Shown here: piece by piece, positions 25,230-33,932 of the stretch | How positions within the stretch are numbered: the stretch's first letter is position 1 | Layout: each line of letters begins with the position of its first letter | From: a virus | IMG/VR virus record: IMGVR_UViG_3300027736_000116 | Span: 1 to 35,999 of that record | Strand: one strand, 5' to 3' | DNA: 35,999 bases | Made by a program: the position numbers and the translations under genes | The notes under the pieces: model-generated | What the model was told of the DNA's origin: nothing | The model's database searches: none | Seen by the model: the letters and a program-made list of their open reading frames with translations, nothing else

Positions 25230-25844
25230 ATGGCAGCTGGAGATTCAGCATTATCCGTTTGTTCTGATTCTTTATTGATGTTAGGTGCAAAACCTATTGC
25301 ATCATTTACAGAAGGAACAGATGAGTCATCTATATGCGATAGACTTTATCCAGACGTTAGAGATCAAGCTCTAACAACTTATCCATGGTCATTCTCTTTT
25401 AAAAAAGTGGCTTTGGCTCGTTTGGTTACAATACCAACGACAGAATATGAATACGAATATCAATTACCATCAGATCGTCTAACATCACCACGCGGTGTAT
25501 TTAATAGTAATTCTGTAGGCGCTCCCTTTAGAAATGAGTATAGAATCATGGGAGATAAATTACTTACTAACTACGAAGAAGTATATGTAGATTATCAGTA
25601 CTCAGTTCCAGAATATGCAATGCCTACTTATTTTATTCAATTATTAAAATATATCTTAGCATGGCATTTATCATTGCCTATTACAGACCAAACTGAAAAA
25701 GCTCAGTATTGGCAAACTATTGCAGTAGGAACCCCAGGAGAAAATGGTCGCGGTGGCTATATGAGACAGGCTATGAATATTGATGGACAAGGACAACCTA
25801 TCAATGCTATTCAAGATTTCTCACTTATTAATGTGAGATATTAA
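25230..25844 (+). CDS. Tail tubular protein A (T7 gp11-like)
   Basis: The 204-residue product starts with CSDSLLMLGAKPIASFTEGT, then CDRLYPDVRDQALTTYPWSF. This 'ALL.LGA.PI.SF.DG......C...Y...R...L..YPW.FA' phrase defines the gp11-like adaptor family. The C-terminal half with EYRIMGDKLLTNYEEVYVDY completes the fold. It forms the adaptor ring between portal and nozzle. It lies 78 bases after the capsid unit and overlaps the nozzle gene by one base. Confidence 0.9.
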   Translation: MAAGDSALSVCSDSLLMLGAKPIASFTEGTDESSICDRLYPDVRDQALTTYPWSFSFKKVALARLVTIPTTEYEYEYQLPSDRLTSPRGVFNSNSVGAPFRNEYRIMGDKLLTNYEEVYVDYQYSVPEYAMPTYFIQLLKYILAWHLSLPITDQTEKAQYWQTIAVGTPGENGRGGYMRQAMNIDGQGQPINAIQDFSLINVRY

Positions 25845-27844
25845 TGGCTCGCTTTGTTAATATACAAACAAACTTTACTGCGGGTGAAATAGATCCATTA
25901 CTTCGTTCACGTGTAGATATTAAATCATATGAAAATGGTTTAGAGACCGCACAAAATGTAACATGTCAGCCACAAGGTGGCATTACTCGTAGACATGGCT
26001 TACGCTATATAAGTGCATTACCTAATACAAGTGCAGAATCTGCTGCTAATGGCGTAAGGCTAGTAGCATTTGAATTTTCTACATCAGATAGTTATATGCT
26101 TTGCTTTACGCACAATCGCATGCATATCTTTAAAGCCGGTGTATTAATAACCAATATTAATGGTACTGGAAATTCATACTTATCTACATCAGGTGTCAGT
26201 CTTACATCAGCTAAATTAGCTAATATGTGTTGGACACAATCTGCTGATACTTTAATTGTAGTACAAGAAGATACTGCTCCCATAAAAATTGTGCGTGGAG
26301 CTAATGATGCTACATGGACAGCATCTGCTATTAGTTTTGATAGTATTCCTAAATATGCTTATACCATTGCATACTCTAACCCAGCTGGCACATTAACACC
26401 ATCAGCAGTATCTGGAAAAGTCACACTTACTGCATCTTCTGCTGTTTTTAGTGCTGCATCTGTAGGTCAATATATTAATGTAATACCACAAGGTAGAGCA
26501 AAAATTGTACAGTATACAAGCACTACAGTGGTCAATGCTATTACTGAATTTCCATTCTTTAACACATCAGCCATTGCCAATGCAAATTGGGAATTAGAGT
26601 CTGGTTATGAAGATGTGTGGTCAGCAACAAAAGGATGGCCTAGAACAGTTACATTTCATCAAGGTCGTTTATATTTTGGTGGATCTAAATCTCGACCATC
26701 TACAGTATGGGGTTCAAAAGTAGGTATATTCTTTGACTTTGAAGCTACCGAAGGCTTAGATGATGATGCAGTAGAAGCAACATTAGATACCAATACATTT
26801 AATGCTATTACAGATATGATCTCTGGTCGAGACCTTATGATCTTTACAACTGGTGGTGAGTTCTATGTACCACAACAAGGCTTAGATCCTATTACGCCAA
26901 CATCATTCTTTGTATCTACTACTGGTCGTGCTGGTAGTAAACAAGGCATTCGTGTTCAACAACTAGAATCAGGCGTATTATTTATTCAACGCCAAGGAAA
27001 GATACTTAGTGAAATTGCCTATTCTGATACACAATTAACATATTTAACATCTAAGATATCTTTATTGTCTGGACATCTATTAAAGACACCTACTCGTATG
27101 GCTTTAAGGCGTGCAGTAGATACAGATGAAAATGATTTATTATTAATTGTTAATAGTTCTGATGGAAGTATGGCAGCTTATTCTATTATGCGCTCACAAA
27201 ATGTTATAGCGCCATCAGAGTTTATTACAAACAATGGATCATTTATAGATGTAGGTGTAGATATTACTACTATTTATGCAGTGGTCAAGCGTACGATTAG
27301 TGGTACGGATCAATATTATGTAGAACGTTTTGATGGTACATTATTGACAGATAGTGCTGTAACAGGTGGTGTAGCAGCATCATTATCTATGTCTCATTTA
27401 ATAGGCAAAGAAATTAATATTTTACTTGATGGTATTGTACAAGCTAATCAAACTGTTCCAGGCGGTGGCACTGTTACTTTCCCTAGAGCATCTACTACAA
27501 GTTATGAATTGGGATTGCCAATTAGCGTTGAAGCAACTACAATGCCTATAGACCTTAAGATTCAAACTGGAACACGTTTAGGTTTTAAAAAGCGTATTGT
27601 TGAAGTTAATGCATTAGTGTTAGAAACACAGAATTTAGTTATTAATGGTATTGAAATACCATTTAGATCATTTGATACAGCAAATATATTAGATGCTGAT
27701 GTGCCAGATTTTACAGGAACTAAAGTGTTGCATGGTATTTTAGGATATAGCACAGAGGCAAAGATTACTATTACTCAAAGCGCACCATTAAAAATGACAG
27801 TATTAGGGTTAGAATATAAAGTGGGAGTCCATCAAGGAACATAA
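25844..27844 (+). CDS. Tail tubular protein B (T7 gp12-like nozzle)
   Basis: The 666-residue product has the usual N-terminus MARFVNIQTNFTAGEIDPLL followed by RSRVDIKSYENGLETAQN and the GGITRRHGLRYI loop, characteristic of the podovirus nozzle family. It continues in a long beta-rich body with YGG/WPRTVTFHQGRLYFGG-type repeats. It forms the lower tail tube. It is cotranslated with the adaptor gene (1-base overlap). Confidence 0.92.
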   Translation: MARFVNIQTNFTAGEIDPLLRSRVDIKSYENGLETAQNVTCQPQGGITRRHGLRYISALPNTSAESAANGVRLVAFEFSTSDSYMLCFTHNRMHIFKAGVLITNINGTGNSYLSTSGVSLTSAKLANMCWTQSADTLIVVQEDTAPIKIVRGANDATWTASAISFDSIPKYAYTIAYSNPAGTLTPSAVSGKVTLTASSAVFSAASVGQYINVIPQGRAKIVQYTSTTVVNAITEFPFFNTSAIANANWELESGYEDVWSATKGWPRTVTFHQGRLYFGGSKSRPSTVWGSKVGIFFDFEATEGLDDDAVEATLDTNTFNAITDMISGRDLMIFTTGGEFYVPQQGLDPITPTSFFVSTTGRAGSKQGIRVQQLESGVLFIQRQGKILSEIAYSDTQLTYLTSKISLLSGHLLKTPTRMALRRAVDTDENDLLLIVNSSDGSMAAYSIMRSQNVIAPSEFITNNGSFIDVGVDITTIYAVVKRTISGTDQYYVERFDGTLLTDSAVTGGVAASLSMSHLIGKEINILLDGIVQANQTVPGGGTVTFPRASTTSYELGLPISVEATTMPIDLKIQTGTRLGFKKRIVEVNALVLETQNLVINGIEIPFRSFDTANILDADVPDFTGTKVLHGILGYSTEAKITITQSAPLKMTVLGLEYKVGVHQGT

Positions 27845-27846
27845 TT

Positions 27847-28356
27847 ATGTCTTGGCAAATAGCATTAACAGTAGCATCGACAGTAGTAAGCGCAAGTCAG
27901 AGCATGTCTCAAGCAAAGTCTCAAAAGGCTATGTATGACTTACAAGCTAAACAAACAGAAGCTGATGCAGCTCGCAAAGCATTAGCATATGAACAAAGAG
28001 GTAATGAAACATTACGTAAAATAACATCTGCCAATGCTTCATCTGTTGCTAGAGGATATGGTGGTGGTGTTGTGGGTTTAGAAGGATCATCTAAGCTTAT
28101 GCAAACTATTAATACTCAGCAAGGTGGTAAGGACTTTTTAATGGATATGGATAATGCAGCTAATGCTTTAATGACTGGATCCACTCAAGCCGATATCTAT
28201 GGCACAGCTGGAGACATTGCAATGCGAGGTGGTGCATTTGATGCTGCAAGCAAATTATTTACTGGAGCATTAGATATTAGTAAAACATATAAAACATCTG
28301 CCCCAGCAAAAACTCCGGCAACAGGTAGTACTGATTACTGGAAAGGTACTAAATAA
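27847..28356 (+). CDS. Internal virion protein (T7 gp14-like)
   Basis: The 169-residue product has a hydrophobic-Ala/Ser N-terminus (MSWQIALTVASTVVSASQSM), a glutamine/alanine-rich helix (QKAMYDLQAKQTEADAARKA) and a glycine-rich centre (SVARGYGGGVVGLEGSSKLM). This matches gp14-like ejection proteins, which form the outer membrane pore for DNA entry. The C-terminus is Thr/Ser/Lys-rich. It lies two bases after the nozzle gene and overlaps the next by one. Confidence 0.75.
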   Translation: MSWQIALTVASTVVSASQSMSQAKSQKAMYDLQAKQTEADAARKALAYEQRGNETLRKITSANASSVARGYGGGVVGLEGSSKLMQTINTQQGGKDFLMDMDNAANALMTGSTQADIYGTAGDIAMRGGAFDAASKLFTGALDISKTYKTSAPAKTPATGSTDYWKGTK

Positions 28357-30095
28357 TGGCAGATAATCCAGTATATCAAAGACAAAATATTACATTAGCA
28401 GATACTCAGCCCTTACAGTTTGCTGATCTTCAAGAGTCTATAAAGTCATCAAAATCACTTATTGCTGGTTTAGATAAGATTTCTAAATTTGCAATGGAGT
28501 CACAAACTGAAAAAGCTAAAAAAGCTGGTGCTGAATATGGTGCATCTAATAGACCATCATTGCAACAAATCATGGATGCTGTTAGTCGTAAACAAGATCC
28601 TAAAGAATTATTTTCAGAAGATTACACAATATTTGGTCAAAATGCAGTAGCAGCTCAAGCAGCAACTGTCAAAGCTGATTTTGAATTAGAAGCTAAAAGT
28701 GAGTTAAGTCGTATCCAAGGAGTCATTGATTCTGGTATAGATATTAATCGTGATGATATTAGATCTACACTAGATGGTATGATTAATGGCTATAGCAATA
28801 TTTTAGCTAAAATAGATCCAGAGCAGTCATTAAAGTTTAGAGCTTCTGTAGGCACAGCATCTCAAGAACTATTAAGACATGCAGACGCAGTAGTGTCTAA
28901 GAAATATGTTGCTCAACAAGAAATTAAAGTAGAAGAATCTTTTACTAACTTTTCATCCCAAATTGGTTTATTAGTTGATAATAACAATCCAATGGAATTT
29001 AAACTTAAAGCTGCTACATATATTGCTGATATTAATGATCGTATTGCTATGTTACCAGGGGAAGCACAATTAAAATATGCAAAAAGAGCAAAAGAGATTG
29101 TAGACAATGCTGTAGTTAATTCACTAATTAATTATGGTGCTACAGATAAAGCATTCTTTACTGATTCATATGATGTAATGAATAAAGTAAATCAAGGTAT
29201 TTTTGGAGACAAGACTGATTATTATGCTTCACTTGGTGAAGATGATAAAGGTAATAGTCTTAAAGACAAAGTAAGAGATGGTTTACGTAAACGTTTTAAT
29301 GATCTTAAAGATACTAGAAAAGAAGTAGAGTCTGCTCAAACAGATAAAGATAAGATTACAGTGCAAGAATTGGAAGCATCATACTATAAAAATTCTGATC
29401 CTAAAATTTTAGTACAATTAAATGCAATTGCTATTCGTAATCCTAATGCTATTACTGCTAATCAAGTAGAGTCTATTCGTAAGTCTGCTGAAACGGAAGC
29501 TGAGTATGATAATAATGTTGTTAAGTTAAAATCAGAAGTAGGTAGAAAATGGGATACATTAGAAGGTATGTATGCAAGAGCAACTGAATTAGGTGTGTCT
29601 CGTAAAGCAGCTAATAAATACGCATCGCCATTACTTAATAAAGCTGATGCATATGTTGATGAAAAATTAGTTAGTTATTCTAAAATGTTTTACCCTCCAC
29701 AATCTACAGATAGAATTAAAGCTAATATACAATATGCTAAACGTATTGAAATTGACAAAATTATTGAATCAAATGATGCATATAATAAGTCAGTTGGCAA
29801 AATAGAAAAACCAACAAATAGGTCTGATATTTTAGATAGTTTAATGGATAAGAAAGATAAAGTTAATAAAGCTAATAAAGCTGTCAATACTCAATTAATT
29901 GACTTTGAAGCATATTTACGCAATAAAAACATTAAAAATATTACATACCCAGAAGATCCAATGGATGAAAAAAAGTATCAATTATTTATTCAAAGCATCA
30001 GAATGAAAAAATTAAACACAACTGTTGAAACAGACATTATAAATCATTTAGATGCTATTCATAAATCTGAATTAGCTGCTTCTGAGTTAAGGTAA
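28356..30095 (+). CDS. Internal core protein (T7 gp15-like)
   Basis: The 579-residue product is almost entirely charged, helical and without membrane segments (for example EKAKKAGAEYGASNRPSLQQ and DKVRDGLRKRFNDLKDTRKE). Size, helical composition and position between gp14-like and the large ejection protein fit gp15, which forms the periplasmic tube. I do not see a strong motif, so the call rests on context and composition. Confidence 0.65.
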   Translation: MADNPVYQRQNITLADTQPLQFADLQESIKSSKSLIAGLDKISKFAMESQTEKAKKAGAEYGASNRPSLQQIMDAVSRKQDPKELFSEDYTIFGQNAVAAQAATVKADFELEAKSELSRIQGVIDSGIDINRDDIRSTLDGMINGYSNILAKIDPEQSLKFRASVGTASQELLRHADAVVSKKYVAQQEIKVEESFTNFSSQIGLLVDNNNPMEFKLKAATYIADINDRIAMLPGEAQLKYAKRAKEIVDNAVVNSLINYGATDKAFFTDSYDVMNKVNQGIFGDKTDYYASLGEDDKGNSLKDKVRDGLRKRFNDLKDTRKEVESAQTDKDKITVQELEASYYKNSDPKILVQLNAIAIRNPNAITANQVESIRKSAETEAEYDNNVVKLKSEVGRKWDTLEGMYARATELGVSRKAANKYASPLLNKADAYVDEKLVSYSKMFYPPQSTDRIKANIQYAKRIEIDKIIESNDAYNKSVGKIEKPTNRSDILDSLMDKKDKVNKANKAVNTQLIDFEAYLRNKNIKNITYPEDPMDEKKYQLFIQSIRMKKLNTTVETDIINHLDAIHKSELAASELR

Positions 30096-30100
30096 ATAAT

Positions 30101-30700
30101 ATGGATGACATATTTGACGATCATATAAATTGGCAAACTGAAAGAGAGTATGGCCCTATTACTCCTATGCCACAAGAACCTGCACCACAAAAACCCATGG
30201 TGAAAGAACCTGCTATGGTAATGAATGCTCCTATAGAAGAACCATATGTATCTAAATCAAGAGCATCTATGGCAGCAGAAAATGAATCAAAAGGTATTAT
30301 TGCTACTCCAACTCAAGCAGCACAAGAATTATTAAATTTGCCCATATCAACAGTAAAAGGTGCATTGCAAGGATTTTTAGGTTTGCCAGGTGATCTTGAA
30401 ACTTTACTGCGTGGCGTAGTCAATATGGCTAATGATGAACAAGGCAAAGGTAAGCTAACAAAATTCTTAGATGGAATGCATCAAGATACTGTATTACCTA
30501 CTACAGAAAAAGTTAAAGAGTTTGTAGATGATAATAGCAATTATTTTAAAGGTTTGCGTAACAACCCAATGCAAACTATTGGTGAAGTATTAGCTCCTGG
30601 TGGATATTTTAAAGCAGCAAAAGCAATTAAACCAATATCTAAAATAGCAACACCTATAGCAGTTGGAACTATAGGCAATACAACAGAGAAAGTTAAATAA
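30101..30700 (+). CDS. Ejection-associated protein (199 aa)
   Basis: The N-terminal part is Pro/Glu/Met-rich (MPQEPAPQKPMVKEPAMVMN). From about residue 68 there is STVKGALQGFLGLPGDLETL, LRGVVNMANDEQGKGKLTKF, VLPTTEKVKEFVDDNSNYFK and a C-terminal amphipathic helix (LAPGGYFKAAKAIKPI). In other podoviruses the segment 'GALQG..GLPGDLE.L.RG....LPTTE.V...L' is found within large gp16-like ejection proteins; here it is a separate gene before it. Possible split of that protein. Confidence 0.55.
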   Translation: MDDIFDDHINWQTEREYGPITPMPQEPAPQKPMVKEPAMVMNAPIEEPYVSKSRASMAAENESKGIIATPTQAAQELLNLPISTVKGALQGFLGLPGDLETLLRGVVNMANDEQGKGKLTKFLDGMHQDTVLPTTEKVKEFVDDNSNYFKGLRNNPMQTIGEVLAPGGYFKAAKAIKPISKIATPIAVGTIGNTTEKVK

Positions 30701-33700
30701 TGACAATTGATAACACATCATTAGATAAACGTATTAATCAAATGACTACTGATTTAGGTGACTCAGTTAATCAAGAAGTTGCTCAAACAGAAGCACAAGC
30801 TATTGATGAAGGATCAATTCCTGACATTGGTGTTCCTCTAACAGATTCAGTCTTTACAGAGACAGAGCCAACATTAGTAGCTGGTAAAGCTACTATGGTA
30901 GAAGATATTTTAAAGAAAACATTAGAAAAAGCTGGTACAAAAGTTGAGCGTGAAGTAAAAGTAGGTCCGGCTACACAAAGACCTAAACTTCCGCCAAAAG
31001 AAACTGAAATCACAGAACCAACTATTCCTGATAATCCTCAACCATTAAATGTTAAACCAATTTCTGAAAAGAAAATGGAAAAAGTAATAGATAAGCAAGG
31101 TGAAATTAAAGCTACAGGTGCTATACCAGTATCGCCTACAGGAATTAATTATGGCAAGATTTCTACTGTGCCATTTGACGATGATTCATTAAGAGCTACT
31201 ATTCAATCTACATCAGAAATAATGCTTAAAGATCCTGTTGTTAAAACTAGAACTGTACAAAGTATTTATGATGCAGCAATAGAACGTGGTGTCCCTGAGT
31301 CTATGGCTAGATCTATTTTACAAGGTGAGGAGTTTACATCTAAAGTAGGTGATTCTCAATTAGCTACTAATCTAGCTGGATTAATTCAATTACATGATGA
31401 TAGTGCCAAATATGTTGATGATTTAATTATTCGATACACTACGGAAGGTTTATCTGATATTGATAAATTAAACCTTAGACAACAATTAGCTTACCATGAC
31501 GTTATTTTAAAACAAATGTCTGGAGTACAGACTGATGTTGCTAGATCACTTAATGTATTTAAAAGAGCTAATGAAACTAAGACTGCATTATCTGGACCAG
31601 ACTTGCAAGCTTTATTAGATGAGACTGCAAGCGAAAGTACTTTACAACAATTTGCTAAACTTTATATGGCATCTCCAACGCAAGCTGGTAAAAATGCTCT
31701 TATTAAAGGACAAAAAGGATTTTGGAATAAGATTCAAGATGGTGCTTGGTATACTTTACAAAGCAACATGCTTAATGATGTTAAAACATGGTCAGAAAAC
31801 TTAGTGGGTTCTATGGCTCATGGTGCTTTAATGACAGTAGAAGATGGTATTGCAGCTGGTATTGGCAAATTAAGAACTGCTATTAAAGGTGAAGAAAGTT
31901 ATTTCATGGAGGACTTTATTAATGGTCTACATGGATGGCGTAATGGCATGCTTGATGGATTTGAATCTGCATCTAAAGTTGTTAAAACTGGAGAAAGAGC
32001 TGGATTTAAAGGTGAGGTACGTAAGAATCCTTTATCAGCAGAAGCATTTTCAGATACATCTATTAATGTACCATTTACTAAACATGAACTTTATAGGACT
32101 GGTGATTTAAAAGATACATTTGTAGGCAATACATTAGATGGTGTGAGCTTTGTACAATCTATTCCTTTTAGAGCTTTAGCTGGTGGAGACGAATTAGTAT
32201 CAGGCACAGTAGCTAGAATGGCTTTACACAGAGAAGCATCTAAATTTGCACGTTCAAGATTAGACGAATTAACTAATGGAGGTATGTCGTTAGTAGATGC
32301 ACAAAAACAAGTAACAGAAGATGTCATTAAATTTGTACGTGAACAGCCAGCAGATATCTATAATAATGTAGAAGAAACACGCAGGCTTATATCATTTTCA
32401 TATGACTTTGACAAAACTAAAACATTAGATAAATTCTACTATAAAACTAATCAATTCTTTCAATTACCTGTTGTTAGAACAATGGTGCCATTTTCTAATA
32501 CATTAAGTAAAATATTTGATCAAGGTGCTTCACGTATCCCAGGAATGAATTTTATATCTCCACAATTCTATAAAGACTGGAATAAGGGTGGTATATACAA
32601 AGATAGAGCTATGGCTAGATTAGCAGTAGGATCTACTGTTGGATCATTAACTGCTTATGCTGCAACAGAAGGATTTTTAACAGGTAGTGGTCCTGCTGAT
32701 ATTGAACAAAAAAATGCTATGCAAAATACAGGATGGCAAGAGTATTCATTTGCTATTCCTACAGAACAAATATCTGCTTCTGTTAAAGAGGCATTAGGTA
32801 AATATACAGATGTAAAAGAAGCTAATGGTAAAGTTTATATATCTTATAAACGTTTTGACCAAATAGCTCAAATTATGGCAGCTGGTGCTGACTTTGCAGA
32901 TGCTATGAAATTCTCAGAAGAAGATCCTAATAGTGATCAAATATCAAATTGGGTAGGAGCAATTGCCGGAAGCAATGCAGAGTATTTAACTAATCTCCCT
33001 ACAATGCAATTCGTTGGAGAAATATTATCTTTAAGTCGTGGTAAGTTTGAAGATGGTGGAGAAAAATTATTATCCATTGTAGCAGCTTTAGGTAGGCAAG
33101 GTATTAAGAATGCTGCTATGAGCATACCTATTTTAGGTATTGGAGCATCTACTCAAGCTGCTCATGTTGCTAGATTGATAGATAGACCATCTACATCAAA
33201 ACTTCCTGATGAAATTATGGTAGGCAATAATATTAGTACTATGGCATCACGTGCATACCAACAAGCTAAAAATGAAGTCATTGGCAGAATCCCTGTATTG
33301 CGTGGTCAAGTTGAGCAAGAGTTAGATGATGCTGGCAGACAAAAATATACAAAGAATACTGTACTAGATATGTGGATTAATGCAATTCCATTTATATCTG
33401 CTACCTCTACACAGATATCTCCAATGGATGAAATACTTGCAGAAAATCGCACTGGTATTTCAAGGGCTTCTAAAAATTGGGATGGTGTTAGTTTAAATGC
33501 AGAACAATTTAATACTTATAAACGTCTATATGGACAACAAATTAAATTACCAGTTATTAGTGAATCTAGTGATGATCTTGGTAATATGAATATGGAAAGA
33601 GCTATTCCAACTATTATAAAAGATATTGAAAAGAATCGTAAGATTTCAGGAAGATCTCCTATGGCTCCTGATGATAAACGTAAAGAAATTGATCGTATTG

Positions 33701-33912
33701 TTTCTAAATATAGAAAAGAAGCTAAAAAGGTAATGATTGGTGAAATTCAACGATCTGATACTAATATGACAGAAGAAGAAGATTATGGCGCTAAATATAG
33801 TGGCATTTACTATGAAGAAGATGGAAGTGAAAAGAAAGCAAAATATCCTGATTTAGTAGAAGCTATCAATAAACAGAAAGAATTTGTACGCTTTTCTATA
33901 AATCCAAGGTAA
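30700..33912 (+). CDS. Large internal virion / DNA ejection protein (T7 gp16-like position)
   Basis: At 1070 residues this is the largest product. It starts with a Pro/Glu/Thr-rich disordered region (to ~130), then long helical regions including VAGKATMVEDILKKTLEKAG, a segment with amphipathic membrane-active potential around 635-655 (LAVGSTVGSLTAYAATEGFL) and a charged C-terminus. I cannot find a lytic transglycosylase motif in it, so unlike T7 gp16 it may lack its own murein hydrolase. Position between gp15-like and the tail fibre supports the call. Confidence 0.65.
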   Translation: MTIDNTSLDKRINQMTTDLGDSVNQEVAQTEAQAIDEGSIPDIGVPLTDSVFTETEPTLVAGKATMVEDILKKTLEKAGTKVEREVKVGPATQRPKLPPKETEITEPTIPDNPQPLNVKPISEKKMEKVIDKQGEIKATGAIPVSPTGINYGKISTVPFDDDSLRATIQSTSEIMLKDPVVKTRTVQSIYDAAIERGVPESMARSILQGEEFTSKVGDSQLATNLAGLIQLHDDSAKYVDDLIIRYTTEGLSDIDKLNLRQQLAYHDVILKQMSGVQTDVARSLNVFKRANETKTALSGPDLQALLDETASESTLQQFAKLYMASPTQAGKNALIKGQKGFWNKIQDGAWYTLQSNMLNDVKTWSENLVGSMAHGALMTVEDGIAAGIGKLRTAIKGEESYFMEDFINGLHGWRNGMLDGFESASKVVKTGERAGFKGEVRKNPLSAEAFSDTSINVPFTKHELYRTGDLKDTFVGNTLDGVSFVQSIPFRALAGGDELVSGTVARMALHREASKFARSRLDELTNGGMSLVDAQKQVTEDVIKFVREQPADIYNNVEETRRLISFSYDFDKTKTLDKFYYKTNQFFQLPVVRTMVPFSNTLSKIFDQGASRIPGMNFISPQFYKDWNKGGIYKDRAMARLAVGSTVGSLTAYAATEGFLTGSGPADIEQKNAMQNTGWQEYSFAIPTEQISASVKEALGKYTDVKEANGKVYISYKRFDQIAQIMAAGADFADAMKFSEEDPNSDQISNWVGAIAGSNAEYLTNLPTMQFVGEILSLSRGKFEDGGEKLLSIVAALGRQGIKNAAMSIPILGIGASTQAAHVARLIDRPSTSKLPDEIMVGNNISTMASRAYQQAKNEVIGRIPVLRGQVEQELDDAGRQKYTKNTVLDMWINAIPFISATSTQISPMDEILAENRTGISRASKNWDGVSLNAEQFNTYKRLYGQQIKLPVISESSDDLGNMNMERAIPTIIKDIEKNRKISGRSPMAPDDKRKEIDRIVSKYRKEAKKVMIGEIQRSDTNMTEEEDYGAKYSGIYYEEDGSEKKAKYPDLVEAINKQKEFVRFSINPR

Positions 33913-33932
33913 AATAAGGCAGAGGAAAAAAC

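Noticed and set aside
27053-27060. AGATATCT inside the nozzle gene as an operator
   Set aside because: It occurs within coding sequence without promoter elements, as do copies near 32351 and 33414, and is expected by chance in A+T-rich DNA.
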